Origin: Lineus longissimus
Lineage: Eukaryota > Nemertea > Pilidiophora > Heteronemertea > Lineidae
NCBI RefSeq assembly: GCF_910592395.1
Contig: NC_088325.1
Coordinates: 9,982,109 to 10,046,108 of the forward strand
Reading direction: 5' to 3'
Length of the DNA stretch: 64,000 nucleotides
The notes below the pieces were generated by a model, which had not been told where the DNA came from, did not search any database, and saw only the letters and a list, made by a program, of their open reading frames with translations. A program made the position numbers and the translations under genes. Positions 10,049 to 20,463 of this stretch are shown in pieces (the first letter of the stretch is position 1; each line of letters begins with the position of its first letter).

Positions 10049-13000
10049 GTATGATGCTGGTCCAAGTTGCTCCATCGGCATAAGCAGTAGGCCTAATATT
10101 TACGTTAAGTCCTTATTGCTACTCATTGTATTGTTAAAGTACTGAAGGAGATGACGCATAGTTTGAGTTTCTGGAAGTTTTGGGCGGAAAACTTGTTAAA
10201 TTTTAGGTGTAATAGAATAGAACAGTGTACTGAACAAATTGGTTTAGCTTCTGTTGACATGACACAAAAATGTACCACATTCACATTGAATCCAGATTTG
10301 ACTCAAGCGATTTGGTCGGTGCAAAGACATGGAAATTTAAAGAACAATTTTCATCATCTTGTGGTTTTTTGTCTCATGTAACAACACTCTTGTTGTTAGT
10401 CTTGATGTAGATCCCAATCTGGGATGCTCAGATGTGACCTCCTCATTTCCAAATATAAAACTTAGTTTTCCTTTCTAGCTTCTGGTGCTATGGTGCTTCC
10501 CAAGTGTCTTTCTCTGAATGACTATCATATAACGACAATTGGGAATGTTGACGAAGTGGCGGATTTTTGCTCCTGCGTGTTTGAATTGGACCTTACAAAG
10601 AACGATATCAATGATATAAACGATGTGAGTATAATAGAAGTGCAGTCAAACCTCTCTATTAAGGACAACCTTGAGACTGAAAGATGTTGTCCCAACCAGG
10701 GAGGTGTCTTGATTGTAGAGGTTAAATCTAAAGAAATTATCCAATTGGAACCAAAATGACTGTCCTTGATTAAGAGGGTTGCCTCCTTGAAATGTCATCA
10801 CCAAAGCTTGGATCCAACTTTGGTCTGGACCCTAGCTCAAGATCTGTCTGGCCTGGTTGGACCTTCCAGGAGCTGGGGTTTCTGCCAGCGTAGCCCTCAG
10901 GGTCACAGGGACACATAAGTATCCAAGACACCTGGCTGAGGTATTGGTAGATTTTAAATTTTTACCCTTCTAAAAAGGGCTCAATTTGACAGCAAAATTG
11001 GAAAGCTCTATGCATCAGCTCTCCTGAGAACTTTGAATCTTCGAAAATGGGGATAAAAAACCCAATTTTAAGAGGATATTTTCCAAGCTAGGGCAATTCC
11101 AAAGACATTTCACATGAAAAGTGATTTCAGCACTTTTTCTCTTGGCGCTGTCCCTTACCAGGCTACCAAACAAGGTTAATTTAAATCGCTCGTTTGCCCA
11201 GCACTTCAAGGCCTGATTTATATTTCCAGGTGGTCCTAGTTGCTGGGAGACTTCCCCTCCTGACATTCCTCAACCTGTCTTCCAACCCGCTAAAAATCGG
11301 CCTCAACCAGGACGTGCAATTTGAACCAAATCCAAGACTGAAAACACTAGTCCTAAATAACTCTGGAGTGATGATGGAAACTGTTCAAAGATTGATGGAA
11401 ATTTTCACGGAGTATGTATCATGCCACTGGGAGACACTTCAGTATATAAATGCATTTGAGATCCGGTTTGGTGTGTTGTGTGTGATGTCAACCTGGCTTC
11501 TCCCAATTAGCTGGTTTGAAGGAAATTTGCGATCCTGTCATGGGGTTGTGAGTGATACAAATCTGGCTGCTTCCAATTAGCTGATTCAATGGAAGCCGTA
11601 CCTTGAATAATTCAGTTGACGACTGTATTGGCATTCACCTGTTGTACTGTAAGTTTGGAGCTTAAAGGGTAACTCGTGTCAAATTTCGCCATATAATGTT
11701 TTAGCTGTTTTTGACAAATGACTACGTCACTTTCTCATAAATCGGTAAGGTTTTTGAATCGAAATGCACATTTTCTAGAAATTGATGGTTTAATCCCGCC
11801 CGGACGGCTCGCTTCGATGCCGTTTTCGTTGATGACGTCACAACATAAACATTTTCGCGGTCGCGGTGGTTTACATTCAGCGATTTTATAATAAATCTAA
11901 TCAAAAATGGAAAATTTGAGCTTTACATTTGTGATCAACAATTAAAAACGGACGTATTTCCGCAAAGTTGTGAATCACATCATAGTATCACTTTAACAAG
12001 GGGTAACAAACCAACAGTTTATCTTTTTTGTACAAGTTTTATATCTCTTTCAGGTTTCGACTTGGTTAGCCTTTCTCAAGGAGTGTTTTTGATTAAAGTA
12101 CAGTAGAACCTCTCTCTCAAGGACACCATTGGCGCTAACAAGTGCTGTCCTTAATAGAGAAGTGTCCTGAGTAGAGAGGTCAAATTGAATGGAAACGACC
12201 AATTTGGGACCTTAACTAGTGTCCTCAATAGAGAGGTTGTCCTTAATATAGAGGTGTCCGCTAAGGGAGGTTCCACTGGATTTAAATTCTATTTCCAGGT
12301 TGCAAGAACTCCATCTCAGTCTCAATAACTACCAGAAGATAACCTTGGTCAAAAACAAGCCACACAAAAACATTAAAAGTCTACATTTTAACGGCAACGA
12401 CGTCACAGACTGGCCGGAATTATGCAAATTAGGGCATGCTTTCCCCAACCTTGAAACGCTGTTCATGACGGAGACGAAATTAGAGAAATTTGACTCGGTG
12501 GAGGAGACAGATGATGCGTTCCCAAAATTGAAGTCCTTGCGTATTTCCAAGACGGCGATCAATGATTGGGACGAGGTTGACAAATTGAACAACTTCTTCT
12601 CTGCGTTGACAGATGTCCGACTTACCGGTATTCCAATTTTAGAGGTAGGTATATTCATGGATCAATGGAATTGCATGTTTGGAAGATGCCAGCCTTATTT
12701 TAAGGTGTATCAGGTCTATATTTCGCGGGGGTGGGGGGGGATGGGGGGGGGGGCAGTTAGCTACTGCAAACTCTCCATCCCACCCCCTCCAAGAGTCTAT
12801 TGCCCTCAGGACTAAAAGTTGAGAAGAGTCTGATAAATGAGGAATAAGATCAAATGAATTTGTTCAAATTGTTTTGACGACAGTCTAAAAAAATTTACTA
12901 GCTGCCGGATGCACCTCTTTTGTTTCATGTGACACAATTTTTGAAGGGACAACTTGGACTTGAGATATGTTCTGGTTTTTCATACAAAATTGCTTCCAAT

Positions 13001-14689
13001 GTTCCATCGGACCCGTGAATTCTATCGGCGGGATAATTGAAAAATCTTTGAACTATAGTATACCCATAGGCCTGCCTGAAATTCACAAGCCATGTCCAAA
13101 ACTGCCTCGCAACACTGACGAAAATCATTCTTGGTGAACAGTTTCATACTACAAGTGGCGGTGAATGGTGGCAGCAGGGGATATTATCCTCCTGACCAGG
13201 TAAATCCCATGCCAAAGTTGTCCCTTTAAATGTCTTTTTCCACTCTTGTTGTGCGTTGTTGATTTTCCCAGTCAAATGCGAATGTTATCCCTGAGAGAGA
13301 TGGCTATGCCTGCTGTTAATTCAACATTGATTGACCGGGGTGAGTAGGTTTCAGCAGGTTGTAAGCCAATCTTGGCAATAATTAAGCTCGACATACCCAC
13401 ACTAGAGGTTCAGCATTTTAACTTGTTTGAGAAACACAGAATATCTCTGTGACGATGTCACAACTACCACTTCCAATTTCAGAATTTTTCGGAAAAAGAG
13501 AGGTTGAACTTTCTGTTGGCCCGACTAACAAGAATTCAAATGCTCAACGGTAGTCGCGTCCGAGAGGAGACTCGCTACGATGCGGAGCGAGCGTTTATAA
13601 GATACTATAACGATAGTGAGGAAAAACCAGCAAGGTGAGAATAAAATCGAGTTCATAGCTCAGGCCACATGTTTTAAATGTCTCGGTTTACACAGAATTG
13701 AAACGATCCACTTGGGACCCAAAGCAGTGTCCCTAATAGGGAGGGTGTCCTGCTAACAGAGGTGTCCACTTAAGGAGGTTCCACTGTATTTCCGAGATGG
13801 ACAACATGTAAATATTAAATGAACCATCCTTGTTTTCTCCTGGCCTAGGTATTTTGATCTCGAGCAAAAGCATGGAAAACTGGGCTCGATTGTGGATATT
13901 GACTTCAAAAGAATTGCCCTAGAAGAAGTGGACATTTGGCGACCAAGATTTAAAAAGATATCCTGATGGAGGCAGTTACCAAATTTTTTAAAGGCTTGGT
14001 TCATTCATGTAAATTGTTTTTGTCTGTCCCGCAGATAATTAGAAATAAACATCGCCGTAGAACAGTTTATCAGACACGCCAATATGACGGAAATTGACCA
14101 ATGCAGCCAGGCTTTCCAACTTCTCCTCGGAGCGGGTGGTCACTGAAGGTCTCTCATGTAGAGATAATGCCATGAAAAACACACTTTTTGGGATTGATCG
14201 TATGCATTATTTAGCCGTAACAAGAAAGAATCTGAGGCTGAAATAGACTTTTTGATACTCATTTGCTGAAATTTATCTATCCATTTTATTTTTTTCAGAT
14301 TCCATGAACTCCAGAAAAAACATGGAAAACTTGAACCGCTGGTCAATGTTGACCTTGCTCCAAATGCTGACCCCTTTGTCAAGGTCACGTTTGGTGACAA
14401 GGTCAAGACTATGCAAATTGATCCCAAGCAGACTGTTGGAGATTTCAAGGAGAGTTTGGCGGAATTTTGCGGGATTCCTGCTGCGAGAATGCAACTTTAC
14501 TTCACCAAGCCGCCGGATGAGTGGTTTATCGGTCATTTTGCCGAGTTGAATAATCCGAAGAAGTTTTTATATTCTTTGCTTGTTGAAGACGGGGATAATT
14601 TCACCGTTTATGAAAGAAGGGTGAATCCTCTCCAGCACCCAGCTGGTAAAAGGCATCGGCTGGCAAATGTTAAGAAAACACTTGATTAA
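9892..14689 (+). CDS. TBCEL: Tubulin-specific chaperone cofactor E-like protein, 6 coding exons
   Basis: Joined from exons 9892-10048, 10479-10624, 11230-11411, 12299-12644, 13483-13634 and 14299-14689. All phases fit (1, 0, 2, 0, 2), giving 457 aa against about 424 aa in human. TBCEL belongs to the cofactor E family and destabilises tubulin; it has leucine-rich repeats and a C-terminal ubiquitin-like domain but no CAP-Gly domain, as here. Seen: an acidic N-terminus with LLSALHSKYS; LRR segments (FELDLTKNDI, LTFLNLSSNPL, LKTLVLNNSG, LQELHLSLNNY, IKSLHFNGNDVTDW, LETLFMTETKL, LKSLRISKTAINDW, VRLTGIPILE); the cap RIQMLNGS..YDAERAFIRYY; KKHGKLEPLVNVDLAP; then a ubiquitin-like fold (about residues 353-440). 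The start ATG sits in AGCCATGG, a good initiation context. An alternative short last exon is listed separately. Identification is strong. Confidence 0.93.
10479..10624 (+). CDS. TBCEL: TBCEL coding exon 2
   Basis: Encodes SGAMVLPKCLSLNDYHITTI, then DEVADFCSCVFELDLTKNDI, the first leucine-rich repeat. The acceptor is CTTTCTAG and the donor GAT|GTGAGT, phase 0. A pogo-like MITE starts 16 nt beyond the donor. Confidence 0.92.
10641..10790 (+). mobile_element. Pogo-like MITE, copy 2 (TBCEL intron 2)
   Basis: Diverged copy starting GCAGTCAAACCTCTCTATTA, only 16 nt after the exon 2 donor. The 3' end is degraded. Confidence 0.8.
10950..11075. repeat. Dispersed repeat, copy 2 of 2
   Basis: Resembles 320-475: AAAAAGGGCTCAATTTGACA, then GCAAAATTGGAAAGCTCTAT, then GCATCAGCTCTCCTGAGAA. 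It lies in TBCEL intron 2. Confidence 0.55.
11230..11411 (+). CDS. TBCEL: TBCEL coding exon 3
   Basis: Encodes LPLLTFLNLSSNPLKIGL, then LKTLVLNNSGVMMETVQRLM, two LRR units that match the family closely. The acceptor is TATTTCCAG and the donor GA|GTATGT, phase 2. Confidence 0.93.
12099..12280 (+). mobile_element. Pogo-like MITE, copy 3 (TBCEL intron 3)
   Basis: Near full length: TACAGTAGAACCTCTCTCTC to CTAAGGGAGGTTCCACTGGA. It ends about 18 nt before exon 4. Confidence 0.9.
12299..12644 (+). CDS. TBCEL: TBCEL coding exon 4 (main LRR block)
   Basis: A 346-nt exon encoding four further LRR units from LQELHLSLNNYQKITL to LTDVRLTGIPILE. The acceptor is ATTTCCAG and the donor TTAGAG|GTAGGT, phase 0. 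A pogo-like MITE ends only about 18 nt upstream of the exon, so the branch point must lie in or at the edge of the MITE. A G-rich run (12727-12758) follows in the intron. Confidence 0.93.
13483..13634 (+). CDS. TBCEL: TBCEL coding exon 5
   Basis: Encodes the LRR cap: FSEKERLNFLLARLTRIQML, then NGSRVREETRYDAERAFIRYYND. It matches the family's segment between GIPLL and the ubiquitin-like domain. The acceptor is CAATTTCAG and the donor CAAG|GTGAGA, phase 2, compatible with both candidate last exons. Confidence 0.92.
13693..13788 (+). mobile_element. Pogo-like MITE, copy 4, 5' truncated (TBCEL intron 5)
   Basis: Only the 3' half remains (GAATTGAAACGATCCACTTG to GGAGGTTCCACTGTA). It lies about 60 nt upstream of the duplicated short last exon. 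Confidence 0.8.
13849..13966 (+). CDS. TBCEL: Alternative or relic short last exon of TBCEL
   Basis: After TGGCCTAG the reading continues in the correct phase (2) as YFDLEQKHGKLGSIVDIDF and then runs 19 more residues to TGA. The first 19 residues align with the start of exon 6 (FHELQKKHGKLEPLVNVDL), so this is a tandem duplicate of the last exon's 5' part. Splicing exon 5 to it gives a 366-aa protein with the LRRs but no ubiquitin-like domain. It is either a real alternative terminal exon or a decaying duplicate; reading frame, acceptor and the KHGKL core are intact. Confidence 0.6.
14299..14689 (+). CDS. TBCEL: TBCEL terminal exon 6 (ubiquitin-like domain)
   Basis: Encodes FHELQKKHGKLEPLVNVDLA followed by the ubiquitin-like domain (DPFVKVTFGDKVKTMQIDP, then QTVGDFKESLAEFCGIP, then MQLYFTKPPDE) and ends LANVKKTLD-TAA. 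The acceptor is TTTTTTTCAG. It is longer at the C-terminus than the human protein. Confidence 0.93.
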
Positions 14690-14724
14690 CTGTGAGAATT
14701 AGTCTACTAGTTCTGTAAACCCCT

Positions 14725-14905
14725 TTTTTTTCGAGAGCCAAATACTTTCGTGAGCCAGATATTTCTGCAAGCCAGATATTTTCGCGAGCCAAATATTTTC
14801 GCGAGCCAAATATTTTCGTTAGCCAAATATGTTCACGAGCCAAATATTTTCGCGAGCTTATTATTTCGCGAGCTGAATATTTTCACGAGCCCAATATTTT
14901 CATGA
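14725..14905. repeat. 17-bp tandem repeat just after the TBCEL stop codon (about 10 copies)
   Basis: Unit GAGCCAAATATTTTCGC with variants, starting about 40 nt past the TAA, so probably within the 3' UTR. Confidence 0.85.
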
Positions 14906-15111
14906 GGAAGGGGTAAAGTTGCCAACTTACGGCTGCGTATCCAAAGGCTGTTCCCTTGTGAACTTGTGGTGTTGCTTTCGTTGTCTCCATGGCACACCCT
15001 TGTGCAATCATTGAGAACGTCCAATAAGCCAAAGAAAGGTTCACTTCGTGTGTGTGTCGCGTCACAAGGAACATGAAACAAGGAAAACTGCACAAGTCTA
15101 TGGATATGCAA

Positions 15112-15300
15112 CCTTAAAGGCCTTTGCCGGTTGTTAAAAATTGTAATTGAATTTGAAGTTGTGTGAAAACGTACTGGATATAAATTCAACAATGCTGTAC
15201 ACATATCATAAATTCGCAGTTTCAGCGAATTCGTAATGGTGATAACTGCACTACGGCATTGTGTATAACTGCATTTCTATTTTCCTGGACCACCAGTAAC
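15112..15300. mobile_element. TTAAAGGCCT-ended MITE, copy 1
   Basis: Begins TTAAAGGCCTTTGCCGGTTG and shares TTCTATTTTCCTGGACCA near its other end with the inverted copy at 36444-36686, which has both ends. Confidence 0.6.
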
Positions 15301-16453
15301 TATGAAGTGTTCCCCCTTAGGCTGGTATGCGCATGATGGACAAAATCGTAATGAAAACGTTTTTGCTTTTCGTCACCCTCACAGACAAATTAACGTGAAT
15401 CAACGTTTTTTGTCATTTTGTCCATTGTGTGCACGTAGCTTTAGGGCACAGATATGTTTTTCGGAAATAAATAAATTTGCGGATATTGATGAAAGTGAAA
15501 TTTGAATAGGATGTTTGCGCGAACTGAAAATAGAGGGGTTTACATTAGCTTATTTAATGCTACTGGTGCTATTCAAGAAATTTGTTATTTTCTCAAAATT
15601 AATCATAATGCATGTACTGATCGTGTGCTTAATTCCAATGAATGGCCATTCTTCACTCTACAATTTTCGTCCAGACTGATGTCGTCATTTCTCTTCCAAT
15701 AGTGAAAAGGGAAAATAACGTGTGTGACACTGTACGAGATTGGCAGGACCACGGCTGTTAAGCACAACAAAGATGAGCTGTGAATCATGATGGTATATTC
15801 ACTGGTCTTGGTGAAGACTTTGAAGGTCCACGCCGTTCGTTAAAAAATTGGAAATTTGTAGTTGAATTGGAAAATTTCCGAGTGTATGAATATGCATGAA
15901 CGGCTGTTGGTGAGGTTGGTGAACTGCAACTTTACCATGGTGAATCTGAAGCTGCCGGAGATTTTTTTTGTAAATTCAAAAACGGCAAAGTAGGCCCGCC
16001 CGGCACACTTTCGAGGCTCTTTTCGAAGGCCTTCCCGGGCCACGACGATTCCGACCAGACCATCTCTGGTTAGAGCTCAATGAGCGCTTACAGAAAATGA
16101 CATTTGTCACATTCCTAGAACTTTTTGTTCGGTCCGTTTTTCAACTCGAGGTTTCGGACACACGTTCGCCCACCGGCCGATCATCGAGATCTTTTTCAAA
16201 AGGGTACCCTTAATATTGGCATTCACTTCATTTTGAAGGAGTTCTAATTGCTTTAGGATTTCAAGTTCTAGCCAAAATGGTGTTGCTTATGTAAAACACA
16301 CCGTAAGTGTCATTTACTATCTGTGAAAATGAGAATTTAGAGCTTTCCTTTTGTGTGTGAGTTATATAATTGAAAACTTTCACGCACAAAGAAAGCACAT
16401 AAAAAAGTTTTTTAGTTTGATATGATATTTTATTTTTCAAACATCTTTGAATA
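15300..16453. other. No recognised gene
   Basis: Contains a partial TTAA-type MITE end near 15825 (GTCCACGCCGTTCGTTAAAA) and a possible AATAAA at 15466-15471 that could end the TBCEL transcript. No coding structure seen. Confidence 0.5.
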
Positions 16454-17511
16454 TACAGTAGAACCTCTCTATTAAGGACACTCTCGATGCTGTCCTTAAT
16501 AGAGAGGTGTCCTGATTAGAGCGGTCAAGTTGAATGGAAACAACCTATTTGGGACCAAACTAGTGTCCGTAATAGAAAGGTTATCCTTAAAGGCCATAAC
16601 TCCAGGTATTTTGCCATTTTCTGCTGTAAGACGATTTCAAAAGTGTACCTAACACTTTATACAATACAGAAAACCCAATGCAATTAGCTCCATCCATTTT
16701 GAAGATATAGCCATTTATGTGTTTGACAACTTGATTACCTAATCAGGCAGCAACTGGCTTGTTAGAGCCAGGCGGCGGGTTCAGCAAAAGTTGTGATGTA
16801 GATTAGGCTATTGCCCTACTTGGGAGGACAAATATCAATGAATGTGAAAAGTTTGTCATTACTTACTGACATTGGTTGTATTCCACTCACACAGTCACTC
16901 CATATGATAGGCCGGCCCAGGTCTCTTGCTTGTGATCATTCTTTGTCATGTACTGGTATAGTTTATCCTCTAGATAATATGTCCTCCTGACTCAATCTGT
17001 TCTCCATGAACAACTCTCCTCAACTACCTTAAAAAGTCCCTCCACCCAAAAGTACACACAGATCTGTGATGTCATCACTACATCAGCACAATGTCATTAT
17101 TTGTGTGTAAGTGGTCTGCTAGTTAAAGTTAACAGAATGCTCTTAAAATTGATATATGAAGTCTGTTAGTCTGTATTTCTAATTCTAACCTTCGATATAC
17201 CCTATAATAAGGTAAGGTAATACAGACAAATTTATACCATTATAGAAAGAAATCAAACATCAGTCTGATCTATGTCAGTAAACTTGCCGCCTGACTTCAC
17301 TTAGAAACCTAACCAAGGCTGTTACATAACATGTAAACAAAACAGTTAATCTTGCTTTATCTCTGGACTGGGTGCTTCAATTTTGATCAAACTTGATTTA
17401 ATGCGGAGCTTTAAGTCTACTCTTTGAGGATCTGTACATGTCATGCCATCATAAATGCAGGAGTCGTGGCCTTTAATAGAGAGGTGTCCGCTAAGGGTGG
17501 TTCCACTGTAT
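16454..17511 (+). mobile_element. Pogo-like MITE, copy 5, split by a TTAA-flanked insertion
   Basis: The 5' part is 16454-16590 and the 3' part 17473-17511. The uninterrupted family has GTCCTTAATAGAGAGG at this point; here the TTAA is duplicated around an 882-bp insert (16591-17472). Confidence 0.85.
16591..17472. mobile_element. 882-bp TTAA-flanked element nested in a pogo-like MITE
   Basis: Begins AGGCCATAACTCC and ends GGAGTCGTGGCCT, inverted repeats matching at 11 of 13 positions, flanked on both sides by TTAA. TTAA duplication is the mark of piggyBac-type transposition. No transposase frame is visible, so it is non-autonomous. Confidence 0.8.
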
Positions 17512-17893
17512 ACAGAATAGTTAACTTCCCAAGGCTGAAGCAATGCATTAATAGCGCTGGGATACAAAAATTTAGCATTCAGAATACAAAGAATGGCGGC
17601 ACTGTGGCAGTGAAAGTACAAAAACGAGCATTAATGATAATAGAAAACAAAACGATGAGAGAAACGATTTTTGACTGTAAATAAACCAGTTTGTTCGTTT
17701 ATTTATCGCCTGACGATTGTGGTGGTCAAACCGTGGCATAAAAAAGTCCTCCATATAAATGTGCCGTGTCATGTCGTGTATCATGTGTTTAATCGAAAGC
17801 CTTGGTGTGGAAAATACGTGAGTGATAATATTGTGAAAATAAATATGTTAAAGTCAAATATTTTGCTTTGGTTCTCTCGTACATCGTCTTCTT

Positions 17894-18125
17894 AAAGGGA
17901 CAATATATGCAGCAGCTAAGCAGGCAAGATAAAGTTACATGAAGTCCCCAATAGGGGTCTCTCACATCTCACAGTACGTCGAAATCATTCATGCTTGTAC
18001 AAGGAAGATATTTAGTGCTGAATCTGACATGACCCAGGGCCCTTACTGTGTATATTAGTCACCTGAAGATGGCCAAACTAGCCCCTCTGCTCCTGCCTAT
18101 AGTTCACCCTGGAGATTCGGCACTA
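17894..18125. mobile_element. Dispersed 220-bp MITE, copy 1 of 3
   Basis: Contains GCAGCAGCTAAGCAGGCAAG, GGGGTCTCTCACATCTCACA and CACCTGAAGATGGCCAAACT. The same order recurs at 41985-42210 and 63285-63490. It starts with TTAAAGGGAC. Confidence 0.8.
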
Positions 18126-18299
18126 CATTTCCCGAGGGTATTCCTTGGTTCGGCTCGGCTCGTTGGAGGATTTCCTGGAATTATAAGTTCCAAAGATTAT
18201 CTTTTTTTACAACAAAAAATGCTAAAATTTTGCATCAAAATCGTACTTGCGCTGACCCTCATTAGTTAGTAGAAAAATCACCAGACAGCTCTACATGGC

Positions 18300-18400
18300 G
18301 GTGAAATTCACCCCTATGACCCACGGGGACATCTATGACCCGCGGGGACATAGATCTATGACCCGCGGGGACATAGATCTATGACCCGCGGGGACATCTA
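18300..18400. repeat. About 24-bp tandem repeat (4-5 copies)
   Basis: Unit CTATGACCCGCGGGGACATA. CCGCGG is a GC-rich palindrome in an otherwise AT-rich stretch. Confidence 0.85.
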
Positions 18401-18713
18401 TGAACCATGGCCAGACCTTGGCTGGTGAGTTTTCTGTTAACAAATGAGGGTCATATATGGAACACTGGGCTCTAAGGAAATACTTTGTCAGATTATGAAG
18501 CTTCTCTGCAAATATTCAGGTACTCTAAGTGTGAAGCAGCCTAGGGGTCATATACGTCCCATCCCAGAACCAGTGTTAATGTGAAAATGTATCCCAAACT
18601 GATATTGAATTGTCATAAGGGACCCAAAACAAGGTGAATAACATAAATGTTCATCTGTCCTACTGCCAGAAGTATATCTGGGTTCTCTAGGGTGAAGGTC
18701 ACCTCCCCTATGA

Positions 18714-18905
18714 GGAGCCGCACTGGTGTAGTGGCTCCGGTCTGACCAGCAGTCAGCAGGTCCCTGGTTCAATCCCCACTGTCGGTGCCAGAGAACTGGT
18801 TGGAAATGCCCAGGTTGTTGCACTGCATGATATAAGCTGTTCATCTGAGATCTGATTCTTGACCTCGTACTGACAATGAAAACCTTCACGGGGTGATATG
18901 AATAA
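18714..18905 (+). mobile_element. tRNA-derived SINE
   Basis: TGGTGTAGTGG (A box, 18724-18734) and GGTTCAATCCCC (B box, 18766-18777) are spaced as in a tRNA head, followed by an unrelated body ending near GATATGAATAAAGAC. Its end overlaps one arm of the 34-bp inverted repeat at 18892. Confidence 0.7.
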
Positions 18906-19009
18906 AGACTAGCAAATGCTTTTATCTACAACTCCATGTACATTTACACTTGGCCTTTCTGTACAAAATTGAAGTAAAAGCATTTGCTAGTCTTTATTCA
19001 TATCACCCA
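18892..19009. repeat. Perfect 34-bp inverted repeat with 50-nt spacer
   Basis: 18892-18925 (GGGTGATATGAATAAAGACT..) and 18976-19009 are exact reverse complements. It sits between a SINE and the 62-bp satellite. Confidence 0.9.
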
Positions 19010-20130
19010 TTATCTTTCTTGAACTTGGACAGACTATGGAAAGTTATTCAACAGTGATACAGGTTGTGACAATGTCTTTCTTGAGATTGGACTGACTATT
19101 GAAAGTTATTCATCAGTGATACAGGTTGTGACAATGTCTTTCTTGGGATTGGACTGACTATTGAAAGTTATTCAACAGTGATACAAGTTGTGACAATGTC
19201 TTTCTTGAGATTGGACTGACTATGGAAAGTTATTCAACAGTGATACAGGTTGTGACAATGTCTTTCTTGAGATTGGACGGAGTATGGAAAGTTATTCACC
19301 AGTGATACAGGTTGTGACAATGTCTTTCTCGAGATTGGACTGACTATGGAAAGTTATTCACCAGTGATACAGGTTGTGACAATGTCTTTCTTGAAATTGG
19401 ACTGACTATTGAAAGTTATTCAACAGTGATACAGGTTGTGACAATGTCTTTCTTGAAATTGGACTGACTATTGAAAGTTATTCAACAGTGATGCAGGTTG
19501 TGACAATGTCTTTCTTGAAATTGGACTGACTATTGAAAGTTATTCAACAGTGATACAGGTTGTGACAATGTCTTTCTTGAGATTGGACTGAGTATGGAAT
19601 GTTATTCACCAGTGATACAGGTTGTGACAATGTCTTTCTTGGGAATGGACTGACTATGGAAAGTTTTTAACAGTGATACAGGTTGTGACAATGTCTTTCT
19701 TGGGAATGGACTGACTATGGAAAGTTTTTAACAGTGATACAGGTTGTGACAATGTCTTTCTTGAGATTGGACTGACTATGGAAAGTTATTAAACAGTGAT
19801 ATAGGTTGTGACAATGTCTTTCTTGAGATTGGACTGATTATGGAAAGTTATTCAACAGTGATGCAGGTTGTGACAATGTCTTTCTTGAGCTTGGACTGAC
19901 TATGGAAAGTTATTCACCAGTGATACAGGTTGTGACAATGTTTTTCTTGAGCTTTGACTGGCAATGGAATGTTTATCATCAGTAGTACAGGTTGTGACAG
20001 TGTGTACCCTGAGATGGGAGGAAAATTGACAAACTGTCGGCCAGAACCACATGTTGTGACAATGTCTTTTATGAGCTAGGACCAACCTCTAAGCTCTCAA
20101 TCAGTAAGACTTGGGTTGTGACATTGTCTT
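19010..20130. repeat. 62-bp satellite array (about 17 copies)
   Basis: Unit TTGAGATTGGACTGACTATG, GAAAGTTATTCAACAGTGAT, ACAGGTTGTGACAATGTCTTTC. Copies are very similar in the middle and degenerate toward 20.1 kb. It lies about 250 nt upstream of the first exon of the Ig receptor. Confidence 0.95.
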
Positions 20131-20381
20131 TCAGTCTTGAACTTGAATGCTGCGAAATGTTGTGATTGAGTGACAACTCACTTATATTTAAAAGTGCTTT
20201 GACGAATTGGTCCGGCCGAGTGTGAGGTGGTTTCCTTTTCATTTCTGTCGGTAGACGTCGCTGCATGGAGAGTCGGATCGATGTTAACAACATTACACAG
20301 GAACCGTCTACTGTGTCATCCGTCTGATTTCATGTATTCGCATGATTTAGCCGTCCAAAGTGGTGATATCAGTGGCTGACC

Positions 20382-20463
20382 ATGGCTCCGGTGACATTCT
20401 GTGGAGTTTGTACATACTGTGGTATCATTTTGTGTCTTTTGACTGTGCTTTTAGTTGAGAAAG
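20382..20463 (+). CDS. Ig receptor exon 1 (signal peptide)
   Basis: MAPVTFCGVCTYCGIILCLL and TVLLVEK, a short N-region and hydrophobic core typical of a signal peptide. The donor is AAAG|GTGAGA, phase 1. GACCATGG is a fair initiation context. Confidence 0.8.

Noticed and set aside
12727-12758. G-quadruplex as a regulatory element in TBCEL intron 4
   Set aside because: The G run could fold into a quadruplex, but similar homopolymer runs occur at 35943, 47882 and 60719, so chance slippage explains it.
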